Assembly: GCA_016177385.1 (NCBI GenBank)
Contig: JACOVJ010000057.1
Location: 1-5,577, forward strand
Source of the DNA: Candidatus Niyogiibacteriota bacterium
GTDB lineage: Bacteria; Patescibacteriota; Minisyncoccia; HO2-45-28
Reading direction: 5' to 3'
DNA: 5,577 nt
Shown here: piece by piece, positions 1 through 4,931 of the stretch
How positions within the stretch are numbered: position 1 is the stretch's first letter
How the letters are laid out: every line of letters begins with the position of its first letter
Position numbers and translations under genes: made by a program
Notes under the pieces: model-generated
What the model saw: the letters and a program-made list of their open reading frames with translations, nothing else
Told to the model about the DNA's origin: nothing
The model's database searches: none

Positions 1-73
1 ACTGCCACACATAGAACGCGACACCGGCAAAAAGCGCGAGCGCGACCACAATAATGATGTATTTGGTGTTCAT
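1..73 (-). CDS. Small membrane-anchored or secreted protein, N-terminus only (cut by window edge)
   Basis: Only the first 24 codons are in the window; the gene runs off the left edge. The visible peptide starts MNTKYIIIVVALALFAG and continues to FYVWQ: a short polar start with one Lys, then about 18 hydrophobic residues. That fits a signal peptide or a single N-terminal membrane anchor, so the product is probably exported or tethered to the membrane. The ATG lies 5 nt after the TAA of the upstream coiled-coil gene on the same strand, with no convincing Shine-Dalgarno in between, so the two genes are probably one operon with coupled translation. I do not recognise the family, and the rest of the protein is needed to say more. 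That it is a real gene rests on the operon spacing and the clean hydrophobic N-terminus. Confidence 0.6.
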   Translation of the reverse strand, partial: MNTKYIIIVVALALFAGVAFYVWQ

Positions 74-78
74 AGGAT

Positions 79-873
79 TTATTGGGTGTTAGCGCTCGTG
101 GTCGTTGCCGTTCCCTCTTCGGGCACCAATGCGCGGATCGCTTTCGCGATGTCCTTCAATTTATTATGGAATGCCTCGAGTTTCGTCTTCAGGTCTTTCG
201 CGATCGTTTTTGCTTCCTCGGCGGTGCTCGACGCGTTCGTGCCACTTAGCAAATCTTCATATTTCGCTTTCATGGCTTCCAGGTCCGCATCGGCCTCGAC
301 CTTCATATTTTTTGCTTCCTCGATCATCGGCACAACCGACGACACATCAACGCCGCGCGTCTTCAGTTTTTCGAGGCGCATTTCGAGCCGTCCGATCAGA
401 TGCTCGAAGCGCGCGATCGCCGCGCGATACCGGTTCAGCATTTTGAGTCCCCGTCCGTGCGCCGCCGCGATCTTTGCGCGCTCGCGTACATCCTGCACTT
501 TCGTGCGAAAATCCTCGCGCAACTGCGTGGAGCTTGCTTTGAGGTCGTCGCGCATCGCCTTCGTACTTTCCGCGAGTTTTTCGCGCTCGCCCTTTAATTC
601 TTCGCGGATCGTTTCGCGCTCCTCGGGCGTTGCGGTTCTAATGCTCTGGAGCTTTTGCTGGGCCTCGGTTCTGAATTTCGTCCGCTCCGCCTCGACCGCC
701 GCGCGCAACGCTTTGCGTCCCGCATCCAACTGCGTTTTTAATTCCTGCCGCTGGGTTTGAATTTGCGTACGCGCGTCCTCGCGAGGTGTTTGCGTCGTGC
801 CCGTTTGGGCGAACGCAAAAGCCGCAAACGCCAATCCTCCCGCGATCACTGCCAAATATCGTTTTTTATACAT
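79..873 (-). CDS. Secreted charged coiled-coil protein, unknown function
   Basis: 264 aa. Residues 1-22 are a typical signal peptide: MYKKR, a hydrophobic stretch, then AFAFA with likely cleavage before QTGTTQ. The mature part is almost entirely charged, helix-forming sequence rich in Glu, Lys, Arg, Ala and Gln. Residues about 32-150 look like one long coiled coil, about 150-190 a second helical segment with RGVDVSSV near its middle, and about 215-250 a third; the tail is Thr/Ser-rich. There is no membrane helix after the signal and no catalytic motif. Similar signal-plus-coil proteins with a 'GVDVS' segment are, from memory, frequent in Parcubacteria genomes and have no known function; a role outside the membrane is inference. 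The ATG at 873 was chosen because the signal peptide begins there; the open frame extends 38 codons further, but that part spans the promoter and is not protein-like. It is followed after 5 nt by another exported-protein gene. Confidence 0.8.
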   Translation of the reverse strand: MYKKRYLAVIAGGLAFAAFAFAQTGTTQTPREDARTQIQTQRQELKTQLDAGRKALRAAVEAERTKFRTEAQQKLQSIRTATPEERETIREELKGEREKLAESTKAMRDDLKASSTQLREDFRTKVQDVRERAKIAAAHGRGLKMLNRYRAAIARFEHLIGRLEMRLEKLKTRGVDVSSVVPMIEEAKNMKVEADADLEAMKAKYEDLLSGTNASSTAEEAKTIAKDLKTKLEAFHNKLKDIAKAIRALVPEEGTATTTSANTQ

Positions 874-912
874 ATCTAAAAGGCCTAGTTCGTAAGCCTC
901 GACCGTACAGCC

Positions 913-939
913 ACTATAGCACGCACCCGAGCCCGTCAG
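913..939 (-). promoter_or_regulatory. Probable promoter of the coiled-coil gene
   Basis: On the minus strand there is an extended -10, TGC-TATAGT (TATAGT at 918-913), about 40 nt before the ATG at 873. The best -35 is CTGACG (939-934, 4 of 6 matches) with a short 15-nt spacer, so the extended -10 would have to carry most of the activity. It is back to back with the plus-strand promoter at 946-974. Confidence 0.45.
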
Positions 940-945
940 GGAATC

Positions 946-974
946 TTGACTTTTACCATTTTCGGAGTTATAAT
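946..974 (+). promoter_or_regulatory. Near-consensus sigma70-type promoter
   Basis: TTGACT (946-951), a spacer of exactly 17 nt, then a perfect TATAAT (969-974). Transcription should start near 981, giving a leader of about 57 nt before the ATG at 1038. This is the best promoter in the window and indicates strong, probably constitutive expression of the membrane protein downstream. Confidence 0.85.
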
Positions 975-1037
975 ACCGACAGATCATCGTGTAGCACTAC
1001 AGTTCTTCATATCACCGATTTTCAAAGGGAGACGCGC

Positions 1038-1670
1038 ATGTACCTCTGGATTTTCCTGCTCATGGTGCTGAACTTCGGCATCAGCTGGTTCAACGCATGG
1101 TCTGTGGGCCACACATGGCCCGAAACGCAGACCATCGGCGGATGGCCCAAATTCTTGGCATGGTGCGGCGCCATCATGAGCGCCTGCGGATTCACGTGGG
1201 TCTACCTCATCATTCTCGCGCTCATCGCGGGCGCGGCGGGGTGGCTCGAACCGCGCTATGTCGAGGGGATGCTGTCGCTCGGCTATCTCGTTATCATCAT
1301 GCCCCTGCTCGGCTCCGGCATCGCCATCACGGTTCAATCGTGGATGGTTTTCTGGAAGCGACGGACATTCGGCTCGGGCGCGGTCGCGGGGTGGAACACG
1401 TTCGCGCAAGTGTACAACATGTATCAGGCCATGAGCGCCATTCCACGCGCGCTCGGAAACGTCATGGACGTGTTCGGCGATCGCAAATCCTCGCGCGACG
1501 ATGGCGATAGCGGCAAGGGCGCGATGGCGATGCTTGCTATCCTGCTCGTGGTCGTCGCGGTCGCCGGCGGGGTCCTGACCACCACACTCATCCTTCGCAA
1601 CGCGGCGAAGAGTCACGCCTCTGCAATGACCGTGATGTCGCGGCAATCCATCTACCATCGCACGAACTGA
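1038..1670 (+). CDS. Four-helix integral membrane protein, unknown function
   Basis: 210 aa. Hydrophobic segments at about residues 1-20, 44-70, 77-102 and 162-186 suggest four membrane helices. The loop between helices 3 and 4 (about 103-160) contains FWKRRTFGSG and ends in a charged stretch (DRKSSRDDGDSGKG). The N-terminal half is rich in Trp and Gly, and Cys43 and Cys50 lie near the start of helix 2. I see no enzyme, transporter or channel signature. The start is well fixed: AAAGGGAGA (1024-1032) is a good Shine-Dalgarno 6 nt before ATG 1038. The frame stays open 84 codons upstream, but that part runs through the promoter and the opposite gene, so it is not coding. The gene stands alone between its own promoter and a strong hairpin. 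Proteins starting MYLWIF with this Trp/Gly-rich layout feel familiar from CPR or phage-related genomes, but that is recollection only. Confidence 0.85.
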   Translation: MYLWIFLLMVLNFGISWFNAWSVGHTWPETQTIGGWPKFLAWCGAIMSACGFTWVYLIILALIAGAAGWLEPRYVEGMLSLGYLVIIMPLLGSGIAITVQSWMVFWKRRTFGSGAVAGWNTFAQVYNMYQAMSAIPRALGNVMDVFGDRKSSRDDGDSGKGAMAMLAILLVVVAVAGGVLTTTLILRNAAKSHASAMTVMSRQSIYHRTN

Positions 1671-1679
1671 CTTCAACGA

Positions 1680-1719
1680 CCCCCGAACCGCATCCGCGGT
1701 TCGGGGGAATTTCATTTTT
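1680..1719 (+). terminator. Rho-independent terminator of the membrane-protein gene
   Basis: An 11-bp perfect stem (1680-1690 pairs with 1697-1707, CCCCCGAACCG with CGGTTCGGGGG) around the loop CATCCG, 9 nt after the TGA. It is followed by AATTTCATTTTTC, a T-rich though interrupted tail. The stem may also block read-through from the opposite strand. Confidence 0.85.
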
Positions 1720-1720
1720 C

Positions 1721-1746
1721 AAAAAAAAATCCGGCATCAGCCGGAT
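1721..1746 (-). terminator. Rho-independent terminator of the first CPBP gene
   Basis: On the minus strand ATCCGGC-TGAT-GCCGGAT forms a 7-bp stem (1746-1729), followed directly by nine T residues (plus-strand A-run 1721-1729). The TGA stop of the CPBP gene (1739-1737) is the loop of this hairpin, so the terminator overlaps the end of the coding sequence. With the 1680-1719 hairpin it forms a back-to-back pair between convergent genes. Confidence 0.85.
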
Positions 1747-2465
1747 CTGCGTTGAAGAACAAAGAATCGCATTTGTGTGCGGCATCGCCGTCGACGGACA
1801 AAGGACATGAACTTTTCCCACACCGCCAGCACACAAAGGATCGCCACGACCACAAGCCCCACGAATATGGGGAAAACCGTGATCGCCGCGACATTCCATG
1901 CCAAATGGATCCCAATGCTCACCCAAATGGACTGGTAGTAAACGCCATAATATCCCGCTAGAATGCCGAGAATGCTGGTTGCAAAAACTTGCCAGACGCG
2001 CGAGTAAAGGATGCTTTTTTCCTGTTTCGGATCGGGCGTTTCTACGCCTACAGCGATCACTCCGGCATCTTTCTTTGAATGGAGCCCGGAATGGAGCCCG
2101 CGATGATAAGCCTTGCTAAAACCACTGAACCAATGCATGAGCGCAAACACGACACTCGAAACGCCGATGCCGATCCATGCAAGCGGCGTGATGGAACCGA
2201 AGAAAAAAATGAGCGGCATCCGGAACATCAATTCTTCGATCACCGGCGATACGAACCAAAGCGTCGGTAGCACGTAAAGAAGGGTAATCTTGCCGCCGTT
2301 TTCCTTGACCCATTCCATGTCCTTCAAGTGCTCGCCGTATCGTTTATTCAAAAACTTGAAATACGCCCTCAGCGCGCCACCGATCGCCAAAAGAATCGCA
2401 ATGGACGGCCAGAACAGCAGGAATCGTTCCCACAAAAAGAGTGCGATCTGCTCGATCTGCTCCAC
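1737..2465 (-). CDS. CPBP family intramembrane metalloprotease-like protein (GTG start)
   Basis: 242 aa. All three CPBP (CAAX protease and bacteriocin-processing, Abi) motifs are present: motif 1 EELMFR (Glu77, Glu78, Arg82), motif 2 FALMH (Phe107, His111) and motif 3 HLAWN (His187, Asn191). In this family they form the membrane-buried metal site of a glutamic-type protease. Substrates of bacterial members are mostly unknown; some give immunity to bacteriocins, others process or anchor proteins. Several hydrophobic helices surround the motifs. Unusual is a soluble insert of about 40 residues (115-155) between motifs 2 and 3, containing the repeat GLHSGLHS. The C-terminus ends in a basic tail (FVRRRRCRTQ...). 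The start is GTG 2465, 6 nt after AAAGGAGG; an in-frame ATG at 2510 lies inside the promoter and cannot be transcribed. It is an independent unit with its own promoter and terminator. Confidence 0.87.
   Translation of the reverse strand: MEQIEQIALFLWERFLLFWPSIAILLAIGGALRAYFKFLNKRYGEHLKDMEWVKENGGKITLLYVLPTLWFVSPVIEELMFRMPLIFFFGSITPLAWIGIGVSSVVFALMHWFSGFSKAYHRGLHSGLHSKKDAGVIAVGVETPDPKQEKSILYSRVWQVFATSILGILAGYYGVYYQSIWVSIGIHLAWNVAAITVFPIFVGLVVVAILCVLAVWEKFMSFVRRRRCRTQMRFFVLQRRSG
2078..2101. repeat. 12-bp tandem duplication inside the CPBP gene
   Basis: Two copies of AATGGAGCCCGG/C (2078-2089 and 2090-2101) differ only in the last base. On the minus strand they encode the tandem GLHS-GLHS in the soluble insert between motifs 2 and 3. 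The frame is kept. It looks like a recent slippage duplication. Confidence 0.8.
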
Positions 2466-2471
2466 GGGATG

Positions 2472-2479
2472 CCTCCTTT
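2472..2479 (-). promoter_or_regulatory. Strong Shine-Dalgarno that fixes a GTG start
   Basis: On the minus strand AAAGGAGG is followed by CATCCC and then GTG (2465). The 6-nt gap is ideal, whereas no Shine-Dalgarno can serve the in-frame ATG at 2510. Confidence 0.85.
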
Positions 2480-2500
2480 GAGTGAAAGTACGCCGACAGC

Positions 2501-2529
2501 AAAATAGCACGGTAGGCGCCTTGCGTCAA
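2501..2529 (-). promoter_or_regulatory. Promoter of the first CPBP gene
   Basis: On the minus strand TTGACG (2529-2524), a 17-nt spacer ending in TGC, then TATTTT (2506-2501): good -35, optimal spacing and an extended -10. The expected transcript start is near 2494, about 30 nt before the GTG. Confidence 0.8.
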
Positions 2530-2554
2530 TGTTCCGGCATCATGAATGCCCCCA

Positions 2555-2590
2555 CAAAACAAAACCGGCCGCCGTTAGGCAAGCCGGGTT
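2555..2590 (-). terminator. Probable terminator of the second CPBP gene
   Basis: On the minus strand AACCCGGCTTGCC-TAAC-GGCGGCCGGTT folds into a GC-rich stem with small bulges, followed by TTTTGTTTTG. The stop codon TAA (2577-2575) lies in the loop, the same hairpin-over-stop layout as the terminator at 1721-1746. Confidence 0.7.
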
Positions 2591-3123
2591 GAGGAAAAAA
2601 GGAGCAAGATGATCGAGTTTTCCAGACCGTGAATGGCGGTGGAGGCCAATAACGCTTTTTCGAATTTCCCCGCATAGCCGCCGCATTTCAAAAACGCGAT
2701 GCTCAACAGGAATCCCGAAACCCCTTGAATGAAGATGAAGGGGACGCCGTTCATGAACTCCATGGCATCACCCCGTTTCAGTGCGGGGAGAATGCCATGC
2801 AGAAATCCGAAGATGACGGATGACGCTATGGCGATCGCCATGAGCTTCGTGAACGAACACTTCATCCTCACGGCGACAGACAATGGAATGAACCGGAAAA
2901 TGATCTCCTCAAGAAGGACCGCAAGAATAATATAGTGGGCCACGAGTGGAATGAATGGGGTTCCGAGGAGCTTGCTTTCATCTACCACCGGTGGAAGTTC
3001 GACTCCCAGAGATTGTAGGATCATCGCCGCAAACAGCGAGCACATCAAACTGACGAGCACGACGGCGACGATGAGCCCATACATCCGCTTGCCGGTCGCC
3101 TCCGCTTCAAGCCAACGGCGCAT
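2575..3123 (-). CDS. CPBP family intramembrane metalloprotease-like protein, short form
   Basis: 182 aa. It carries all CPBP motifs: EEIIFR (Glu72, Glu73, Arg77), FGFLH (Phe105, His109) and HGLEN (His165, Asn169), so the active-site residues are complete. Hydrophobic helices lie at about residues 15-38, 55-72, 92-112, 126-146 and 157-178. It is compact, without the 40-residue soluble insert of its downstream neighbour, and outside the motifs the two proteins are not obviously alike, so they are distant family members rather than a recent duplication. ATG 3123 follows AAGGAGGTGA, a perfect anti-16S match, with 6 nt between GGAGG and the ATG. It has its own promoter and terminator, so adjacency to the other CPBP gene does not mean an operon. 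Substrate unknown; processing, protein anchoring or peptide-toxin immunity are all possible. Confidence 0.87.
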   Translation of the reverse strand: MRRWLEAEATGKRMYGLIVAVVLVSLMCSLFAAMILQSLGVELPPVVDESKLLGTPFIPLVAHYIILAVLLEEIIFRFIPLSVAVRMKCSFTKLMAIAIASSVIFGFLHGILPALKRGDAMEFMNGVPFIFIQGVSGFLLSIAFLKCGGYAGKFEKALLASTAIHGLENSIILLLFSSTRLA

Positions 3124-3126
3124 CCC

Positions 3127-3137
3127 TCACCTCCTTT
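3127..3137 (-). promoter_or_regulatory. Perfect Shine-Dalgarno of the short CPBP gene
   Basis: On the minus strand AAAGGAGGTGA is followed by GGG and the ATG (3123). Ten consecutive bases match the usual 16S 3' tail complement, which predicts very efficient initiation and shows that this genome uses conventional Shine-Dalgarno starts beside the leader-poor ones. Confidence 0.85.
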
Positions 3138-3163
3138 TTCAATGTTCACTTTAGAAAACAGAA

Positions 3164-3180
3164 CTTGATTCAAAATCAAG
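3164..3180. promoter_or_regulatory. Palindrome at the transcript start of the short CPBP gene (possible operator)
   Basis: CTTGATT-CAA-AATCAAG is a perfect 7-bp inverted repeat. It touches the -10 hexamer (3184-3179) and covers the predicted transcript start near 3172, the usual place for a repressor site. It could instead be a small hairpin at the mRNA 5' end. No regulator gene in the window is an obvious partner. Confidence 0.4.
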
Positions 3181-3207
3181 CATACAACAGTTCTATCAAA
3201 AAGTCAA
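3179..3207 (-). promoter_or_regulatory. Promoter of the short CPBP gene
   Basis: On the minus strand TTGACT (3207-3202), a 17-nt spacer, TATGCT (3184-3179). The -35 begins only 11 nt after the hicB stop codon, and no clear terminator separates the genes, so hicB transcripts may read into the CPBP gene. Confidence 0.75.
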
Positions 3208-3218
3208 TCCTGGTGTTC

Positions 3219-3443
3219 CTACTTTTTGGCCAATGCCTCCAATGCCGGCCGATAGCGCTCGATGAATTTTTTGGTCAAAAACAATATTCTTCCGTCTTCA
3301 AAAAACAACCCAAGCGCTTCGTTTAGATTTTTGAGCGCTTCTTTTTTTGTATTTCCAAAACTGGAAACATCCACGTTCAAACATTGGGCAACATAGCGCT
3401 TGCCCTCTTTCCAAACCACGGATTTTAGCGCGGTCGTTTTCAT
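3219..3443 (-). CDS. Solitary HicB-like antitoxin-fold protein
   Basis: 74 aa. The sequence VVWKEGKRYVAQCLNVDVSS, then FGNTKKEALKNLNEAL, is the typical HicB/UPF0150 core: a strand pair with 'Y-V-A-x-C', a strand leading to 'S-x-G-x-T', then the 'EAL-NL-EAL' helix. In HicAB systems HicB neutralises the mRNA-cleaving HicA toxin. Here there is no HicA: the DNA on either side (3124-3218 and 3444-3535) holds no suitable reading frame. The protein also lacks a C-terminal ribbon-helix-helix or HTH domain, ending in KKFIERYRPALEALAKK, so direct DNA binding is doubtful. The gene is AT-rich (about 33% GC in a 60-base sample) beside GC-rich ung, suggesting acquisition. There is no Shine-Dalgarno; the promoter places the transcript start on the ATG. 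It could be an orphan antitoxin guarding against a toxin elsewhere, or a HicB-fold protein with another role. Confidence 0.75.
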   Translation of the reverse strand: MKTTALKSVVWKEGKRYVAQCLNVDVSSFGNTKKEALKNLNEALGLFFEDGRILFLTKKFIERYRPALEALAKK

Positions 3444-3449
3444 ACGATC

Positions 3450-3478
3450 ACTATACTATCTTTGTGCGCCTCTGCCAA
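3450..3478 (-). promoter_or_regulatory. Promoter giving a predicted leaderless hicB mRNA
   Basis: On the minus strand TTGGCA (3478-3473), 17 nt, TATAGT (3455-3450), then GATCGT and ATG (3443). Six bases between the -10 and the ATG put +1 on the A of the start codon. There is no Shine-Dalgarno, which agrees with a leaderless transcript. Confidence 0.7.
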
Positions 3479-3518
3479 GACCATAGTATCTCCCCTGTAT
3501 CATGGGCAAAAAACGGCT

Positions 3519-3524
3519 TACAAT
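3519..3524 (+). promoter_or_regulatory. Candidate -10 element of ung
   Basis: TACAAT (5 of 6 matches) ends 11 nt before the ung ATG, predicting a start near 3531 and a leader of about 5 nt. The -35 at the right distance is poor. No Shine-Dalgarno precedes the ATG, and a stop codon in frame at 3524-3526 rules out an earlier start. Confidence 0.35.
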
Positions 3525-3535
3525 GACAATCATTC

Positions 3536-4210
3536 ATGTCGGGCGCATCCGTCAAAATCGAGGCATCGTGGAAACAGGCCCTCCGCGAGGAATTCGGGAA
3601 GCCGTACTTCGAGGCGCTCACCCGTTTCGTGCGCGCGGAATACGAGAAGCGCGCGGTGTATCCCCCGCCCAAGGATATTTTTCGCGCGTTCGACTTGTGC
3701 CCGTTCGACCAAGTGAAAGTGGTCATTTTGGGGCAGGACCCGTACCACGGCCGCGGACAGGCGAACGGCCTCTGCTTCGCCGTGGGCGAGCACGTCCCCA
3801 TTCCTCCGTCGCTCCAAAATATCTTCAAGGAAATCCGGTCGGATCTCGGCATCGAGCCGCAGCAAAATGGCGACCTCGCGCGGTGGGCGAAACAAGGCGT
3901 GTTGCTGTTGAATGCGACACTCACCGTCCGCGCGAACACCGCCGGTTCGCATCAGCACAAGGGGTGGGAGGAATTCACCGATGCCGCGATTCAAAAACTA
4001 TCCCATGAGCGCGACCACATCGTTTTCATGCTCTGGGGAAATTACGCAAAAAACAAAGGCGCCGTCATTGACCGCACCAAGCATTTGGTGCTCGAAGCCG
4101 CGCACCCCTCGCCCTTTTCCGCGGACAGCGGCTTTTTCGGTTGTAAGCACTTCAGCAAAGCGAATGCGTATCTAAAAAAACACGGCCTCGGAGAAATAAA
4201 CTGGAGCTAG
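3536..4210 (+). CDS. ung: Uracil-DNA glycosylase, family 1
   Basis: 224 aa, the normal length for bacterial Ung. It removes uracil from DNA, the first step of base excision repair of deaminated cytosine or misincorporated dUMP, in the cytoplasm. The catalytic parts are complete: GQDPYHGRGQANGLCF (66-81) with the water-activating Asp68 and the Tyr70 that excludes thymine; the uracil-stacking Phe81; PPSLQNIFKEI (90-100); LLLNATLTV with the uracil-recognising Asn126; and the DNA-intercalation loop HPSP (190-193) with His190. The C-terminus (GFFGCKHFSKANAYL...) is also typical. ATG 3536 is the only possible start, since a stop lies ten bases upstream; no Shine-Dalgarno is present. It is divergent from hicB and convergent with the fic genes. 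The last 145 bases occur again at 5315-5460 with nine silent and three amino-acid differences, so this 3' end may be a replacement that arrived with the Fic module. Confidence 0.97.
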   Translation: MSGASVKIEASWKQALREEFGKPYFEALTRFVRAEYEKRAVYPPPKDIFRAFDLCPFDQVKVVILGQDPYHGRGQANGLCFAVGEHVPIPPSLQNIFKEIRSDLGIEPQQNGDLARWAKQGVLLLNATLTVRANTAGSHQHKGWEEFTDAAIQKLSHERDHIVFMLWGNYAKNKGAVIDRTKHLVLEAAHPSPFSADSGFFGCKHFSKANAYLKKHGLGEINWS

Positions 4211-4212
4211 TT
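4065..4212 (+). repeat. Direct repeat, left copy (3' end of ung)
   Basis: Matches 5315-5462 at 135 of 148 positions without gaps, at a constant offset of 1250. It begins in ung codon 177 and ends two bases after the stop codon. The 13 differences are at 4078, 4081, 4128, 4140, 4141, 4144, 4145, 4146, 4150, 4177, 4180, 4186 and 4192; nine are third codon positions. Confidence 0.95.
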
Positions 4213-4224
4213 GTCGGTTGAATC

Positions 4225-4251
4225 ATAAAAAAGTGGACGCACTGTCCACCT
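4225..4251 (-). terminator. Rho-independent terminator of the Fic operon
   Basis: On the minus strand AGGTGGAC-AGTGC-GTCCACTT forms an 8-bp stem (one G-T pair) followed by a T-tract (plus-strand A-run 4227-4232), about 28 nt after the fic stop. In the plus direction the stem has no U-tract, so ung would be served poorly by it; no other ung terminator is visible. Confidence 0.8.
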
Positions 4252-4278
4252 CCGAATGTTAGAAAATTTTCGACCAGC

Positions 4279-4929
4279 TTATCTGATACGCCTGCGCCGC
4301 TTGGCTAGTTCTGCCCGCTTTCGCCTTATGATGTCATACTGCAATTCCTTACTTCTGATGATTCCCTTAACGATCATTTTCCATAACAAGGAAAAATCGC
4401 CGTGATCCGCCTGCTGCATCGCCTGAAGATACTGCGGTTTTTCCTCCTTGATCGCCACCACAGGCAATTCCGCTCTTAATAGAATCGCGTTCAACAATAA
4501 GCGGGATGATCGGCCGTTCCCATTTTCAAATGGATGAATACACGCCAAACGATGCGAAAATCGAATGGCGAGATCAACGATCTCCGCGTATTCTTCTTCG
4601 GTCTTCGGGAGTTTTAGGTCTTTTGTAACACTCCTTAACTCCACATCCAGTTCCGCCATCTTGTTCGGAATATCGCGCCAATGCGCTATTTCCAAAAGCG
4701 ATCCGTCGAGCCGCTTCAATTCGGGGTTATCCCGCCGATATTTCCCCGCAATCCCGGGCTGATTTGCGGTCTCGAAAATTATGCGGTGAGCGTTTTTGAT
4801 ATACCCGATTTCGAGCGGCCGCTTTCCGCGAATCAATCGCCGAATGACGACATACAAAGAAGAAGAGGCTTTCCATAAGCCTCTTTCTTCCAAAATATCA
4901 ACATCTCGTTTCGTAAGCGGACGAATCAC
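4279..4929 (-). CDS. fic: Fic-domain protein, probable AMPylating toxin (catalytic subunit)
   Basis: 216 aa, essentially a Fic core. The signature HPFENGNGRSSR is at 132-143: His132 is the catalytic base, GNGR (137-140) and Arg143 bind the ATP phosphates. Before it, GKYRRDNPELKR (62-73) fits the target-docking flap, and RFSHRLACI leads into the motif. Position five of the motif is Asn136 where Asp or Glu, which helps hold magnesium, is most usual; Asn also occurs there in natural Fic groups such as, from memory, mobile mystery protein B. Such enzymes mostly transfer AMP to proteins; the target cannot be told here. The protein lacks an N-terminal inhibitory helix: that motif is in the small gene just upstream (TGA, two bases, then this GTG). 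With no Shine-Dalgarno at GTG 4929, translation probably depends on reinitiation after the upstream stop. The C-terminus is highly basic (KRRRRIR). Alternative: the second half of a class II Fic gene broken by a frameshift. Confidence 0.87.
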   Translation of the reverse strand: MIRPLTKRDVDILEERGLWKASSSLYVVIRRLIRGKRPLEIGYIKNAHRIIFETANQPGIAGKYRRDNPELKRLDGSLLEIAHWRDIPNKMAELDVELRSVTKDLKLPKTEEEYAEIVDLAIRFSHRLACIHPFENGNGRSSRLLLNAILLRAELPVVAIKEEKPQYLQAMQQADHGDFSLLWKMIVKGIIRSKELQYDIIRRKRAELAKRRRRIR

Positions 4930-4931
4930 GA

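Noticed and set aside
86..760. Long plus-strand frame (224 codons) opposite the coiled-coil gene
   Set aside because: It is the antisense shadow of a Glu/Lys/Arg-rich coding sequence: Ser, Arg and Phe-rich, without domains or a ribosome site.
874..987. N-terminal extension of the coiled-coil gene to 987
   Set aside because: The signal peptide starts at 873, and the extension crosses both promoters of the divergent region.
786..1037. N-terminal extension of the four-helix protein to 786
   Set aside because: It overlaps the opposite gene and the promoter at 946-974; the Shine-Dalgarno and hydrophobic start at 1038 decide.
984..1715. Minus-strand frame of 243 codons opposite the four-helix gene
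   Set aside because: His, Asp and Arg-rich shadow with no recognisable fold; it would run through the strong terminator hairpin.
3124..3535. Search for a HicA toxin next to hicB
   Set aside because: Neither flank has a frame with the HicA length or its GSH-type motif.
3502..4008. Other frames over ung (3502-4008 plus, 3530-3994 and 3451-3939 minus)
   Set aside because: ung is unambiguous by its catalytic motifs; these are shadows caused by high GC.
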